The notes under the pieces: generated by a model
Database searches by the model: none
The model's input: the letters and a program-made list of their open reading frames with translations, nothing else
Told to the model about the DNA's origin: nothing
Shown: piece by piece, positions 13,975 through 27,105 of the stretch
How the letters are laid out: each line of letters starts with the position of its first letter
Numbering within the stretch: position 1 is the stretch's first letter
Translations under genes and position numbers: made by a program
Assembly: GCA_003993805.1 (NCBI GenBank)
Contig: RSEF01000003.1
Coordinates: forward strand, 107,761,752-107,825,751
Source: Himantopus leucocephalus
Lineage: Eukaryota > Chordata > Aves > Charadriiformes > Recurvirostridae
Reading direction: 5' to 3'
DNA: 64,000 nucleotides

Positions 13975-14179
13975 GCTGTATTAGCCAACATGCTTGGGTT
14001 TCATATATGCATTCACTTAATCAGCATATTAAAAAAAATACAGCCTCTTCTCCTCCAAATCCCTTATGAAGTGGTTCATCTCAAAAGGGACACTGCATAA
14101 AAATAAGAAAGATTGTTATTTTCAGACTACAAATGAAAGCCAAAAGATTAAAAATTTGCAGCTACAACAGAGATTGTTT

Positions 14180-14960
14180 AAATAGACCATCCTAAAGGTT
14201 GAAAAAATAACCAACTCTTCCCCAAACAGAAACTAAGGCTAGATGGCCGAGAGAGATGAAGCATAAGGTTAGGGAAGCTGCTAAAAATAAGATGGTGTTT
14301 AAAGACATGTCCAAATGAGGAAGTAGAAAAGAGCAAACTGTGGAAGAAAAATTAAGGCGAGCAAAAAAAATTTTGAGGAAAATTTTGCTTAAGGTGTAAA
14401 AACAAATAGCAAATATTCTTTCAAAGAAGAAGTAGAAAGCCAGTACAAAGCCTGGCAAAAGTGTCTCCAGGTGATCAAGGTGTAAAAGAAGTACTCAGAA
14501 AAGATAAAACCATAGCAGAAAAGCTACGCAAGTTCCTGGTAACTGTGGTCATCTTGAAAGAAACCAGGGAGCAGACAGAGGTTTCAAGGAACAACAGACC
14601 AGTGGTTAGTGTTTGTATCACACCAATTGCACAACTGAAACTGTTAAAAATCATGTAGTTAATAGCCATGCAGATAAATGTCAAGTATTGGGAAAGATTA
14701 CAGTGTCTGAATAAATACCGGAGTTTTACTTATGTTGTTAAATTGAATTACACACCAAGACTTTTTATTTTTCTCTGTGGAAGAACAGGATGATTTCTTC
14801 ACATGTAGGTACCTGTGCAGTAGATGTCTAACACTTGGTGCCATGGATATGCCATGAAGAGAGGTCATGCCTCAAAAATTTATTAAAGTTCTTTGCAAGA
14901 GTCAAAAAGTGTATGGACACAGATTTGGCTGATGTAATCAGTTCAGATTCCCCAAAAAAA
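14180..14960 (+). mobile_element. Ancient CR1-type LINE fragment (ORF2 part)
   Basis: This stretch aligns by eye with old amniote CR1 elements over the region between endonuclease and reverse transcriptase. The clearest part is at about 14470-14550 (GTGATCAAGGTGTAAAAGAA, then GATAAAACCATAGCAGAAAA). A second is at about 14875-14945 (TTTATTAAAGTTCTTTGCAA, then GTCAAAAAGTGTATGGACAC). The frame is broken by many stops and small indels, so this is a relic. Edges are approximate. Confidence 0.6.
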
Positions 14961-15012
14961 TAAGTTGTAAGAAAGCAAATTGTCTCATCAATTAGATAGC
15001 AAAAGGGGAGGG

Positions 15013-15056
15013 AAATAAAAATAAAATAAAATAAAATAAAATAAAAGGCATATGTA
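15013..15056. repeat. (AAAAT)n microsatellite
   Basis: About eight AAAAT units, the first one or two slightly irregular. Confidence 0.9.
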
Positions 15057-15382
15057 AGTGGTCAGTTATCTCAATATAGGGGTTGATCTTTGCAGTCTAG
15101 GAACTTATGCTAGTATCTTTATTGTGTCCTTAATGATCCAGGCAAGATCATCACAACACGGCAGAATTTTCAGAGTACTAAAATCCTGAATATGAAAAGC
15201 TGCAGGGGAATCTTATAATAGTGAGCAACTGGTGATATAATGGCAAGGAAAGCTGAGTTCTGAGAAATATGAATCAATGTATCCATTCATAGTGATGGAC
15301 TGTGAATTAGATATTAATAATCAGGGAGAAGATTCCATTAGGGAGCAAAAGAAATGGCAATTTGCTTCAACTAAGCTGACTA

Positions 15383-15421
15383 AAAAAAAAAAAAAAAAAA
15401 AAAAAAANAAAAAAAAAAAAA
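15383..15421. repeat. Poly(A) tract containing a single N
   Basis: Almost 40 As with one N at 15408, likely a length uncertainty or a contig join in a homopolymer. Confidence 0.9.
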
Positions 15422-15559
15422 GAAAATCAGAGATAACCCCCCTGCAGAGCTGTAGATTTCTATGCATGACAGAGGCAAAAAGAAGATTGTTATGGTAGCG
15501 AAGAGGAAAGAGGAGAGCAAAAGCAAGTGAGAGCTGTAATAGACAATTAATTTTATAAG

Positions 15560-17000
15560 ACAAAAAACCCAAACAAATATAGCATTCATTGGCAAAGGAA
15601 AGTAAACAGCAGATGATAAGAACAACTGAAATATTCAGTGCCTTTTTGCTCCAATTTTCTTAAGAAAAATTAAGTGTGACTAGCGACAATTAGCATTTGC
15701 AACTGGTGATAGTAAAACAAGCCAAAACAACAAAAGACTTTGCTAAAGATAAGTGAGATTTAGTCAAGGCAGCTAAAGCTCATGAAAATTTACACCATGT
15801 ATTTAAGAAACAAGCCAAAGGAACTTCCAAATCATTACTTATTATCTTGAAGAGGTCAAGGAAGGTAAGAGATATTCCAGGGTAAAAAAGTACCTACCTT
15901 TAAACAAAAAGAAGTAAAAAATACATCAATCACAACAACTATTTTGTAAGCTAGTAGATGATATTAACATGACAAGAAATATAAAAATGGATTGTCTAAA
16001 ATACATGGTGTCACACTAATCAAACCTACTTCCCTGACAGGGCTACCAGACTAGCGGGAAGAAGTCTAAAATATGCATCTTGCCTTTAATAAAGCTTCTG
16101 GCACTTGCCATTTACATAGGAAAATTAAGCGTATATCATTTAGGTGAAGTTAATATTAAATGCCTGCACAACCAATTGAAAATAATAAGACAAGAACATG
16201 TTCATAGAACAGTTATTAATAGTTACTTTTAGCCTGGAAAGGTGGCAGATGAAATGGAAGATCTGTCATAGGTTTTGAATTATATTCTGAATTTCCAGTA
16301 GTGATGTGTTTGATAGAACGGAAACAATTTGTGGATGCTGCAAATGCCTTAAAGATTCTCAAGGACATGGTTAAAGCCTCTTATCAAAGAAATGCCACGA
16401 AATTTAACCAAAAAGATGGTACACCGGTGAAAGAAAAATTAAAGTTGTAAATACAAAAAATGAGAATAACCGTTTACACAACCCCACTGCAGAAGCGTAG
16501 CTGGGGTTACAGTAAACCACAAAAAATCGGGTTGAGAACATGAGTACAGCGCAAAAGTAATTCTGAACTGAAGGCAGAGGAGCATTGCATGAAGGTCATG
16601 AAAAGTAGTGATTCCATTCTGCAAAGTATTGACAAGGCCATAACTATGGTACAATATTGGAAACAAAATTTGACAAGAAGCCGCCAAAGGAAGTGTTCTA
16701 AAAAGAGGGTAAAAAAAATAAATAGAAAAAACAAAGAAAGAATTGTATTTGTTTAAACTATAGAAGATTTTTTTAAAAGCCTTTCAAAATATAAAATGTC
16801 ATAATAATGAAGGAGGCAACATTGAGGTATTCTCCAAGATGCTAACGGTCAGTTTGAGAGAGAGATATTTTTCTATTACACTTTTAGGAAAATTAAACAA
16901 AACAAAGCTTTTCAACATGATGACAGTTAAGTACAAGGACTAATTATCTGTGGAGAGTACCTAGCACAGCTTCTAATTTGGCCTCTATTAATGTCAGATC
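15560..17000 (+). mobile_element. Second ancient CR1-type LINE fragment (reverse transcriptase to 3' part)
   Basis: Four blocks follow the order of an old CR1 ORF2. GAAATATTCAGTGCCTTTTT lies near 15629. ATTATCTTGAAGAGGTCAAG then AGATATTCCAGGG lies near 15840. CTTCCCTGACAGGGCTACCA followed by CTTTAATAAAGCTTCTGGCA, matching the FSKAFD-type motif, lies near 16030-16105. AGTATTGACAAGGCCATAAC then TGGTACAATATTG lies near 16625-16655. A further block near 16924-16960 (GACAGTTAAGTACAAGGACT) matches the C-terminal HWNxLP-type region. Stops and indels throughout show it is long dead. The 3' edge is approximate. Confidence 0.7.
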
Positions 17001-17992
17001 ACTGCCTGAAACATGAGCGGCAGGGTAAATACCCAATAACGTGGACCCCAGGTTCTGTCTCTTGGCACTGGGGTGATTTTCTCAGCGTTGAAGACGTTTG
17101 ACCTGGTTTCTTTTTAGATAATGACCAGGATGAAAAAAAGATTGATCTCTGCAGGGAATTTATTTGTACTATATATTTGTGATTGCTTACTCAGAGGAGG
17201 TTGTGAGAGATATTGTTTAGATAATGAACTTTAAGGGCAAGAATTGGCTATCTACTAAATGTATCTGACTGACTCCTTCCTGTGTTAACCCTGAAAATAG
17301 CACAGCAGAATGGTAGTAGCTACAGTTTGTCACTTCCTCCAGAGTTAAAAAGGACATTGTTCTTCCAAGGTTTTGCATTCTAGATAGCATATTTCATTAC
17401 CTCAACTAAGCTTTTTTCACTGTTATGTCCAATAAGATACCAGAATATCCATGAAAACTTGGATTTGGAGTCAGACAAAATAATATCTGAAAGTCCTGGT
17501 GTAGCCATGAGGAAAAAGCTCAATTAGCAGAAACAGATGCATCTTAGAGTTCATGATGCATGAGGATAAAGTGATACTTGACAAAATTTAGAGTGAGCTA
17601 GAATTTTTCAAACATATTAAATAGGAAAAGGATTTCCCCACATTTGGCAAAAACAAATGAGGCAAAAAATAGGGAACTGCTTTGCATTGGAAATTGAGCT
17701 ACATAGTTTCTAGCAAAATGATGATGATGACTATGGGAGGGGGAGCTAGGACAGGTAACAGGATTACAGAAATTGAAATGCACACACCTGACGCAAGGCA
17801 AAACCCCAGGGAACTCCCTGCCCACACATCAAGGGGCTTCACATTCTGCAATGCAGAAATGTGACAGGGCTACATCATGGACTTTTACATTCAACATTAA
17901 GGTTTTTTTAATAAATCTCTCCCATGTAAATGTATTCCCTGTTAGGGATAAACCTTTATACTAGCTGTCTACAAAGAGAGAACTGGTAAGCA

Positions 17993-18088
17993 AAACAAAA
18001 CAAACACCAAAAACCAAACAAAGAAAAACAAACAAAAAAAAACGGAAAAGCCACAACTAACCAACCAAAGAAAAACAAAAACAACAAA
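17993..18088. repeat. CAAA-rich low-complexity tract
   Basis: Repeated CAAA, AACA and AAAAC units with interruptions. Confidence 0.8.
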
Positions 18089-21000
18089 AAAAATCAGGCA
18101 TGCCCATTTTGGCTTCCATAGTGTACAGGACTTCATAGTATTTTAAAATGAGGCACAAGCTGAGACCGGACGCCCTTTCTGCCTGCATTTTGAGAAACCA
18201 ACCAGGTTGGAAGCTGTCTAACCATAATAGGGTGGGGCTAAGCTGAAAAGGACATTGACCAATAGCCACATCAGTAGCCCAAAAGAAAAATCTAAACCCA
18301 AGGCATGGGCTGATCCTCTATTCAACGACCCCAGACATCAGCACAGCTGAGAAATCTCAGGGGAGAAATCCCACAGCATGTCCTTCAAAAGCCCCCTGGA
18401 GCCCCTCTGCAGCTGGAGCTCCAGACTTCATCTCTCTCCTAACCCTAGCCTTGACCACCAGCGTACCCAAGGGCCTGCCTGAGCCTCAGCCACAGATGTT
18501 CAGGTGGTCCAAATGAAAACGTTCTCCAGGAATGACTCTGCCTGCTGCCTACCTCTTCCCAGGGCAGCCTCTCCATGGCTCCCCTCCAGCCGCAGCTCCA
18601 GGCTCAAGGTGAGAGGAAAATAGGGCATTTCAGTGCTGCGCTGCTGGACTAGACGATTCGGGACCTGAACCTCTCTCCCTCCTGCTGAGGCTCAGCTCTC
18701 TGCCTAGGACCATTCCAACCTGCAACTTCAGACTTACAGAAATCACCAGATCTAGGTGGGAAAGTACAAGTCAGGACAGCATTTTGTTGGCCTCTACCTT
18801 TCCACAGGAACATCAGACACTATGTGCACCCTTTTAAGAGAAAGAGCTTTAACTCATCTTTTCCCACACTGGCACCTACATGCAGAAGGCTGGACACGCC
18901 CTGTGACTTCGAACAGGTTAAGAAAAAAGAACCATATGGAGTTAGTTCCAGGCCAGACAGAAATCACTGCCAAATCAAAGCACAGAACTAATGCATCTGT
19001 GTAACATCATCTAATTATTGGCAGATAGATTATTGCACAGTATTCTCCCAGGGCGTCATAAACAATTCACAAACGTGCTTTGGGTTACAAGCCATGAATT
19101 CATAGCACTGGGGTCTGAAGCTCTTTTCAAGTCATTTTATGCTAAACATCTGTAAAGGAGATTTTTGCTGCTATACACAGGGATATTTACATATCTCAGA
19201 TTCTGATGCACTTCTATCACCATCTTGTCTTCCTCTTAGATAAAATTAAAAGACCTTTAGCTAAGTAATCCAGGAGAAAAACAATAGCATATGTTGGGCT
19301 TTTAAATCCTGTTAGCCAAATGATAAGATGAATTAAAAATACTAGAAACTCAGAAAAGAAACAGGTTTTGGTAAGCAGTCTGGAGAATAAAACTCATGTA
19401 AAAATAGCCACTGAAATACTTGAAATAAGAAAAATCAGCAAAAACCTAAGCTTGCCTGCAAGTAATTCAAACAGGAAAACCAGGCTACATTTGTTCATTT
19501 AATTTTCCATCACAAATGGCTGGAACAGGTCTAAAAAGTGCAACCTTCTTCCATTATTTCAGGCCTATAGTGTTCAAAGCCCTCAGATGGTTTACACTGA
19601 TGCTATGGTCAAATGGCAAAGGAGAACAGCTGGGAAAAGCACCCACAAATGAAGTAACCATACGACCACTCATAAATTAAGGGTAATGTTTACACAAAAA
19701 TAATTTACTTCTTTCTAATCCATCTGCTCTCCGCTTTGTGCTCTAACTTCTTAAAAAGAGGTAAAAAGATGAGCCAAAGGCCCTGCTCTTTCTTCTGGCA
19801 TGTGTCTGGAGGAAGCATCCATGATCTGGCTGGGGGTGCGTTTCCTACGGGCTGCTCTAAAAGAGAGGAGCAGGCTGCCCAAGCAGCAAAAGTCTCTGGG
19901 CATCTCTGGACAATCACCCTCTTTTCACTCATAAGCTCTACAAACAGGAAGCTGCATACAGCGTAGTCTTAGTAAAAATGGCATCGATAACGCATCCTAT
20001 AGAGTCACTGGAAAGAGAGAACACAATTCAAGTCTCGGTTGGTTCAGTCTTAGAGCTACATATCCTCTTCACTAGGCTGTAGGATTAAGTCCCTCCTAAC
20101 AGGACGTTTCCAAAAGTGACTACCAAAAATACGTTAATAAAGTTACAGTTACAGTTTTGATACAAAGACTTTGGCTCACTTCAGATTGCGTAATTTTTGA
20201 TAATGTCAGAAGCTGTGATGATACATCCCTGGTGCTATAGGAGTAGTAACAACTGTTAAAATTCTCCAGGCCAATGAGGAGAAATCTTGGCAGACTGCAA
20301 GAGAACAAGCAACCATGAAGTCCTCTGTCCTCTGCCCCGCAGTTAACTTTTTCTAGCTCACCATGCAAACCACTAACTGCAAAGAACAGGCGAGGGAAAT
20401 TTCATCCCATAAGGTCAACATCTCAAAGTTACAAATGTATTGAGCAATGCAATCTGATCTGCAGCTCTTAGGAGCTGGAAAAGCTGCCAGCTCCAAGAAC
20501 TGAAAGCTGACACTCTTGACATCAAACAGCCCCGAAATGTTATTTTCCACCGCAATGCTAAATACTAGTCTTTAATAGAGGGGAGAGCTCTCAGGCCTAG
20601 GGTTAAGCCAATCTCATCAGGAAAGTAGGGCTTTGAGATGTTGGCTGTCAACCACCACCTCCCACGCATGGTTGTGCGATGCTTCTCAGTAATCTTCAGT
20701 GGCAGCTCTGTAAACACCGGAGGTTGTGTTATTCAAACGTACCCTAGGGATGCCAGGAATTATACCACACTTCTCCCCACAATTGTGATGCTGCTTTGTC
20801 TGTGGATATTCCTCTGGTTAAGCCTTTGTAGATTTGAAATCTGGTGGAGCATGGAGGTGTTTTAGGATTACAAAATCCAGCTTGCTGATTTCTGTTCACC
20901 TGCAAATTTAATCCTTAATTATTGAACTGTGATTAAAGCCAGAAGCTGAAGCTATCAGCTGCAGTAAGTAACATGGCAATGACAGGAGATCTCCCCAGAT

Positions 21001-23520
21001 AAGTTAGTTGTTGATACCAATTGGTTTTCTCTTGGGACAGATTACATCCATAAGACAACAGATCGGATTGTTTTTGCAAGCCAGGAAAAATATTTACTCT
21101 GTGCTGTCAGAGGCCTCTCCCAACAGCACTGAACAGCATTAAATCCTTGCTAAAAATCTCAAATGCCACAAAATGCCGTGAAAAACAAACAAGAAAATGC
21201 AGAACATTGTCAGTGTCTTCCGTCACAGCAATAGCAGGGAATTTAGCATAGAGAGGTGATCCTGCTCCCCATTTTGTTCCACTGTTGGTAGTCCTAAGGG
21301 CCTGAGGACTTTTGCCATAGCTGCTAGAGACTGAGATCAGTGAGCAGCTGAGCGAAGGAGGAAACACTTCAGAAGCTGCTGCCTGCATTTCAGGTCTGCA
21401 GTTTAACAGACTGAGCTCCAGCTACTGGTACTTTTCTGTGTATATAGGAGTCTTCCAGTTTTCAGGGGCATTATTCTACAATAAAGCCAAAACTGAGACA
21501 TTGGCATAAGCACCACCTGTGCTCTCGTTCCTTACTTCTCTGACTTTTCAGCTTACAGGATGGAAAAAACAACTTTTTAAGTCAATAATACCACATTTAA
21601 AGCAGGATCTTGCAGTACAGAGAAGTTATCAAAAATACCAGCTATTTTTAGAGGCCTCATGTGGGCAACTGAAAAGTATTTTATTGGTATTTCATGAAAT
21701 TAGATGTAAATGTGTTAAAAAGCTCCTGCAGCTAGTAAAGTGCTAAATGCAAGAGTTATTTTTCCTTTACCCTTTCTTTTTTCAATACTGCCGATTTTAT
21801 ACATAAATATGATTATGGAATGATAAGAAAAAGAAGAAACTACTCTTTCTGGCTTCAGAGAGTACTGATGGCTTCACTATGCCTTCTGCAAACTAATCTT
21901 AGGAGTCCAACCCAAGTCTTTCCCTCTGTTTTTGCTCCTAAAATATTCCTTGACGTTTACCGAAATCTGAAGAAATACCCTATTTTCCACATCCCCTCCT
22001 GAAAGTCACTGAAAAAAGATGTTCCAAAAGACCTGCCTGTTCATTCCTAAATAGAGATGCTCTTGAAGCTGTCACTGATGTTCCTTCATTTCCTTCGAAA
22101 GAAAGGACGAGAGGGATTGCCCAGATCCAGGGCATAAGCAGAGCACTGACTTTTACCCAGAGGCACTGTATCCTTCCTAGCCTGTAGTGTATTTCCCTGC
22201 TAACTGCCACATGAGACCAAACTTTTGTTTGAGCTAAGAATCATCAGATAAAGCAAGAAAATGTTGAGCAGGATCTATGCAAAGATCATTTTATCACAAT
22301 GTCTTCACTGCTTTTTTTCTCTAAGCACATCATCTTTAACACATAATGTAAATATTCTGTTGCGTGCAGGTGCAGTGCTTTCACAGTATGAGTCTTTACT
22401 GGGGCCACCAGGGACTACCACCATAATAAATACTGCTCTCTAAAAGCAAAATGATCTGAAGGACTCATCAGCTAATTAAAAAAAAAAAAAAACTAGAGCT
22501 CTAATTACAAACAGTGGCTTGTAGTCCCCTTTATGCATTTACTCATTGCTCATCTCTATAAGCAAGATATACTACTTTCATTCCTCTCCAGACCAAGACC
22601 CTCAAACTCCTGAATTCTATGTGTTAAATAAAATATTTTAGAAAATCCCACAGTTAGTCGAGCTGTTTGGTACGGTCATGCCAGTTGTTTTTCCATCATC
22701 ATGAACAAGAAAAAAAACCCTAACCACACCACTTAAATATTTACCTAGGAGCTTCCTTCCTCTGGAGATCTATCAAGTCATCAAAGAGATATAGATTACA
22801 CCTGGATATGGCGCTAACAACAATGCAAAACTTAAATCTTTAAATATCTTGAATCTTGAACCACCTCACTGGACCTTACTTCGTATGCGAAGCCGTATCT
22901 CACAGTCACTTTTAGCTTTTCATCCACTTGTGTCCAGCAATTTTGAACAGTTTAAGAAAGTGCCAAAGATTGAAAAAAATCACATCTTAGCAACATTTTT
23001 GTTACAGAACAGCATTTATAGCTCCAGAGCTCCAATTCGGCCTAGGCTAGTTTTTGCTCCACTTTTCTCTGCAGTGTTTTTACCAGAAATAACATTGAAA
23101 GCAGCACTATGACAAACGCTCATTAAGAGCTTAAGTGAGTGGAAGTGGTCACTAAAGAAACACTTCCAGGAGTGGACCTTAAATTGCACTATCATTCCCT
23201 TTTTGAGATTATATAGGATACTGCCTGTATATATTTTCACACACGTACTGCTGAAAGTTCCATTCAGATACTGTTGTGTCTTTTTCCGTCTATAGCCAAA
23301 ACCAGCGCAGATGGTACTACCAGATTAATTAAAATCACCCCCCGGTTTCATTCGCAGTTTGTGTTCTGTATTGTTCTCCCGTTTAGACAAAACTCCTTCT
23401 GCTTATTTGTTTTCAAGCAGTACTTTTTATTTTTAAACAGCATACATCTGCTTTGCTCGTTAGAATAAATATTTTACACGCACATTACGCAGACAAAGAT
23501 TCTCACAGAAAAAGGCTGTC

Positions 23521-24190
23521 ATGCAGTTTTCTGTACCTGGGTTGCGAAGGGCGTTGGAGTATAAATCAGAGCTCGGCGTGACGCTGGTTCCCCTGTTACC
23601 GTGCCTTGCAAGCAAGGGGAGCCCCGGAGGGCAGGCTAAGAGGACACGCAGTGACAGGGCGTCAGCGCAGCTTGGCAGAAGCTGCTCATTTCAGAGGGAG
23701 AGGAGTACACGTTAAGTAGACAATTCAGTTTTAACGGTAATCACATTTTTTATGTTAAGGTTTATATCTACTGACTTTCGCCATTAAGTCTTATTTCCCT
23801 CGGAGATTACCACTAATTGTTTCCCTCTTTTTCCTCATAAATAGTGCACCAGGTCTAGTATTTTATTACCTGTGTGCCTTGAGAAAAGAGGCTGACTTGC
23901 ACCAACGGCTATCAGGAAGCGTTTTAGCATTTCATATCTTCAGAAGAATGAATCTCGGTTTAATACTCGGCTTTGTGGGAATTAGGCACGCTGACCAGTC
24001 ACTAAATCAGATTTTTCCGCTTCTACAGCTATTTCAGTAACAACCACATATACATTGATTATACACAAAAAGTTTCTACTAACTGTCACGTATCCGGCAC
24101 TGATAAGCGGCGCAGGAAGCCGGGGTTTGGTACAGACACGGCCGTGCAACAGGGAAGCTGTTGGGGTCTCTGCCATCCGCTCCCAGGGAG
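23521..24190. other. CpG-enriched patch of unknown function
   Basis: Two sub-regions (23521-23715 and 24085-24185) hold roughly 8-12 CpGs per 100-200 bases, with clusters such as GCTCGGCGTGACGCTGG and AAGCGGCGCAGG. Neighbouring sequence is CpG-poor. A TATAAAT lies at about 23560. No coding gene is attached, so this could be an unannotated regulatory element or a decayed repeat. Confidence 0.3.
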
Positions 24191-24844
24191 CCTCAGGAAG
24201 CACAGTCTCTATTTTTAGGTAGAAATGCTGACCAGGCTGTCAGATCTGGCTATGACTGAGCTGGACATAACTTCAGACTTTATCTTCAGTTTGCACAGCT
24301 TAGTGTGTTCCGTGAAGGTTCAGTCAACATGATAAAACCCCCCGCTTTATTCAAATAGCACAGTCATTAGCATGAGCACTGAGCCATCCCCTCTGTTAGC
24401 CAATCCCAAAGCGAGTGAAGAAAAATGACAGATGAAATTCATCACTATAAGAAGAAATCAAAGTAAATAAGATTTTCAAGTTTCTGAATGTCACAGTAGT
24501 CAGAGAAGTTTAGAGGGATTTTTTTTTTTTCCTATGAAGTCTTTGCCATTATAATTACCTACTGAAAATACTGGTTATAGTTAAAAAAACAACTCACCTA
24601 AGCACTAATGAAAGATGAGGCTCTGTGACCGTGTTGCTAAAAGTCTTCCTGCTCTACGATGGGATGCTCGTTCACTCTGGAAACTCAGTACTCCATCTCC
24701 ATCTAGTGCAACAGAGCATCATATGGAAGTTTAAGGCACTGAAATCTTATGGAGAATGGAACCATGTCAGCAGCTGATTTAACCAAGCTAAAAGACAGAC
24801 CCTGTTTCTGACCATCCATAGGACCTTTATCTACTCTTCTGCTT

Positions 24845-24893
24845 TTATATATGTGCCTCATATATATTTGCCTATATATCATATATATTTGCC
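24845..24893. repeat. TA-rich local tandem repeat
   Basis: CATATATATTTGCC occurs twice with an intervening TATATATC segment, and a TATATATGTGCC variant precedes it. This is a small imperfect tandem repeat. Confidence 0.75.
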
Positions 24894-26953
24894 TTCAGCA
24901 AAATGAGCTAGCTGTTTTCAAGTGCAGGCAGTTGCTAAAGAGACTTGTTTACCATTTTGTGTCTACAAAAGGGGACCAATAATAAAGGTGTCATGATGAA
25001 GACAAGTTTTTTAGTAAGAACAAGGGTTGGAGGAAAAACTGTTGAAAGCCTTTGTGAAATGTACTGTCTGGGTGATCAACTGGTAAATGGACTTCAATCT
25101 TTAACTACAGTGGTGTACGTGAGAAAAATAGTCTTAAAATAAACTGTAAAAACATGTAAAGTAATGCAATGTCAGAGGACTGCTACCAATGTGGAAAGAG
25201 AGCTCAGGGTAAAACCAAATAATCCTACGCAAACACTACCTCAAGTGTTCAGTAACGGTTAAATAATCAAATTGAAAAGCATTTTTATGCTACTAGATGA
25301 ACCTTTGGTGTGTCTACAACATTTGATATAAGGCATGGCTCTGCTCCGCCCTGCTGTGTCCCAAAAAATACACTGAAAAAGATACAGAGAGAAATAAAGC
25401 ACACTAGGTAGGATTCAACAGGTTGGAAAAGACAGAACTAAGACTGAGTATATTAGAAGTCAATAAAAACAGAAAGACTGAACAGCGATTTAGTTTTTCA
25501 GGTTTTTTTCTGATATAAGAAGTAGGGACATCATTTGAAATAAATGAAAGATGAAAACACGTAAATAATGGAGGTGGCTCTTCTGCTTGACAGATGAGTT
25601 TATGACAAGTTGGGCATACAGATCAAGTCCTACAAACCTGGGAGTGAGACAAGTCTCAGGGCTTTACTGGAAACGTGTACTGTCTTTTAAAAATACCAGA
25701 CTTTAGGGAGCTGGAAATTTTTAAATAGGAAATGTGGCAGACACGGTGGGCAATGCTACAATAAATCCATTTTGAAGGTGTAACACTTCTAGTTTTGTGT
25801 TCATTCCCTTCCTTCAGAATCTCTCCGTCTATCATCAATCAGTACGATAAGCCAGCGAGGTGCTGGATGTTACTTGCTGTGTGTTTTGCAGTGAAATATA
25901 ACGCTAGCAAAATCCTCGCCTTCGCCCCGTTTTTCATTTACTTCAACTGCCGAGGCTGTTCGCTGTTGCCCTGCCCTTGATTTGCTCTCCAGCCAGAGCT
26001 TTCTTGTTCAGTACTCACCTGCTGACAGATGAAAGCAGGTAAAATCTTCAGTTCCTGTGTGGTCTGCTGTCATCCTGTGCTTCTGTGTAAGCAACACGTT
26101 CTTTGCAGGAGGAGCTGGCTGGGTGGTGACCCACCATCGCTCTCGGGAGGAAACGGCCCAAGGTTTCACCCCTGTTTTGCGGGTAACACGGGCACTTCAC
26201 AGTCTGCGTACTGTTTCATGAAAGCTGGCCGTGCAGAGAATGCTTGCCCAGACGCTGGGTTTTGAAGGGAAAGCAGAGGTAAATAAAACAAGCTTGAAAA
26301 ATGATAGTGTTTTTGCAAGCGTAGGAGTTCTACCCCTATGACAAAGGTATCCGTGTTCTACGGCCATCCTCTCAAAGCGTGTTTTCACAGTGCAGAATGT
26401 CAAACGCAATTAATCACAGAAAGAATCATCATACAAGGAAAATATCCAAATCGTATGTAGCCACCCCACTCATTGAATTGCACAGCTTTTTTTATAAACA
26501 CAAGTGTTTACATCTGTTGCAATGACATACTGTCTCCACTTACAATTTCCAGCAGAGAAAGAAATTGTGAGTTATGATCTTTCTTCCCTAATCTCTGGTT
26601 CTACTTCTCCAAAAGAAAGGTGATATATTTTGCTGCTTTGGTATATCTATCAGATAGCAAAAAGCTCCTCAAAGATGCAAACACTATCAGTGTTTTTCAG
26701 GCAAAAGAGGATTAATTGCCCCAGGAAGCACTGCTCCTGGGGACACAACTGAGCGCTTCATTCACTGTCCTTAGGGAGCACGAGCATCTCCAGGGCATGG
26801 ACTTGTTTTGGGTAAAAAAAAAACCCACTTCAGCTCATGCTGTATTCTGAACAAATCCCAACTGCAAATCAAACAAAGTGACAAAACTAAACTGTCTCAA
26901 GTGCCAGTTCAGCACTTTTGCAGTTATTTTTTTTTGTCCTAAGTACTATTAAT

Positions 26954-27005
26954 AATCACGGAATTTCACGGAATCACGGAATCACAGAATTTTCAGAGTT
27001 GGAAG
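26954..27005 (-). mobile_element. CR1 LINE 3' tail cut by an assembly gap
   Basis: Several ATCACGGA/ATTTCACGGA units are followed by ATCACAGAATTTTCAGAG and TTGGAAG. These are the CR1 terminal octamer repeats and 3' end in reverse orientation. The element then runs into a 100-N gap. Sequence right of the gap is not clearly CR1, so the 5' truncation point is probably inside the gap. Confidence 0.8.
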
Positions 27006-27105
27006 NNNNNNNNNNNNNNNNNNNNNNNNNNNNNNNNNNNNNNNNNNNNNNNNNNNNNNNNNNNNNNNNNNNNNNNNNNNNNNNNNNNNNNNNNNNNNNN
27101 NNNNN
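27006..27105. other. Assembly gap of 100 N
   Basis: Exactly 100 Ns, starting within a CR1 tail. Confidence 0.97.

Larger units (their letters stand above)
12951..14179. other. Intergenic sequence with simple repeat, no gene seen
   Basis: Contains a minus-strand open frame of 122 codons (13140-13508) without recognisable similarity, a possible LTR relic at 13619-13720 and an A/C-rich low-complexity stretch at 13887-13974. I see nothing else. Confidence 0.5.
17001..26953. other. Intergenic sequence, no gene seen
   Basis: This holds a C/A-rich low-complexity tract (17993-18088) and a GC-richer, CpG-poor stretch at 18300-18720. It also holds a TATATTTGCC-type local repeat at 24845-24893 and CpG-enriched patches between 23520 and 26270. 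Open frames of 60-93 codons scattered here lack similarity, coding context or splice structure that I can recognise. Confidence 0.55.

Noticed and set aside
15277..15625. Open frames on both strands across the poly(A) tract at 15383-15421
   Set aside because: Lysine or phenylalanine runs created by the homopolymer and its N.
18300..18720. GC-richer stretch considered as a gene or promoter
   Set aside because: It is CpG-poor, has no long open frame with similarity and no splice sites forming exons.
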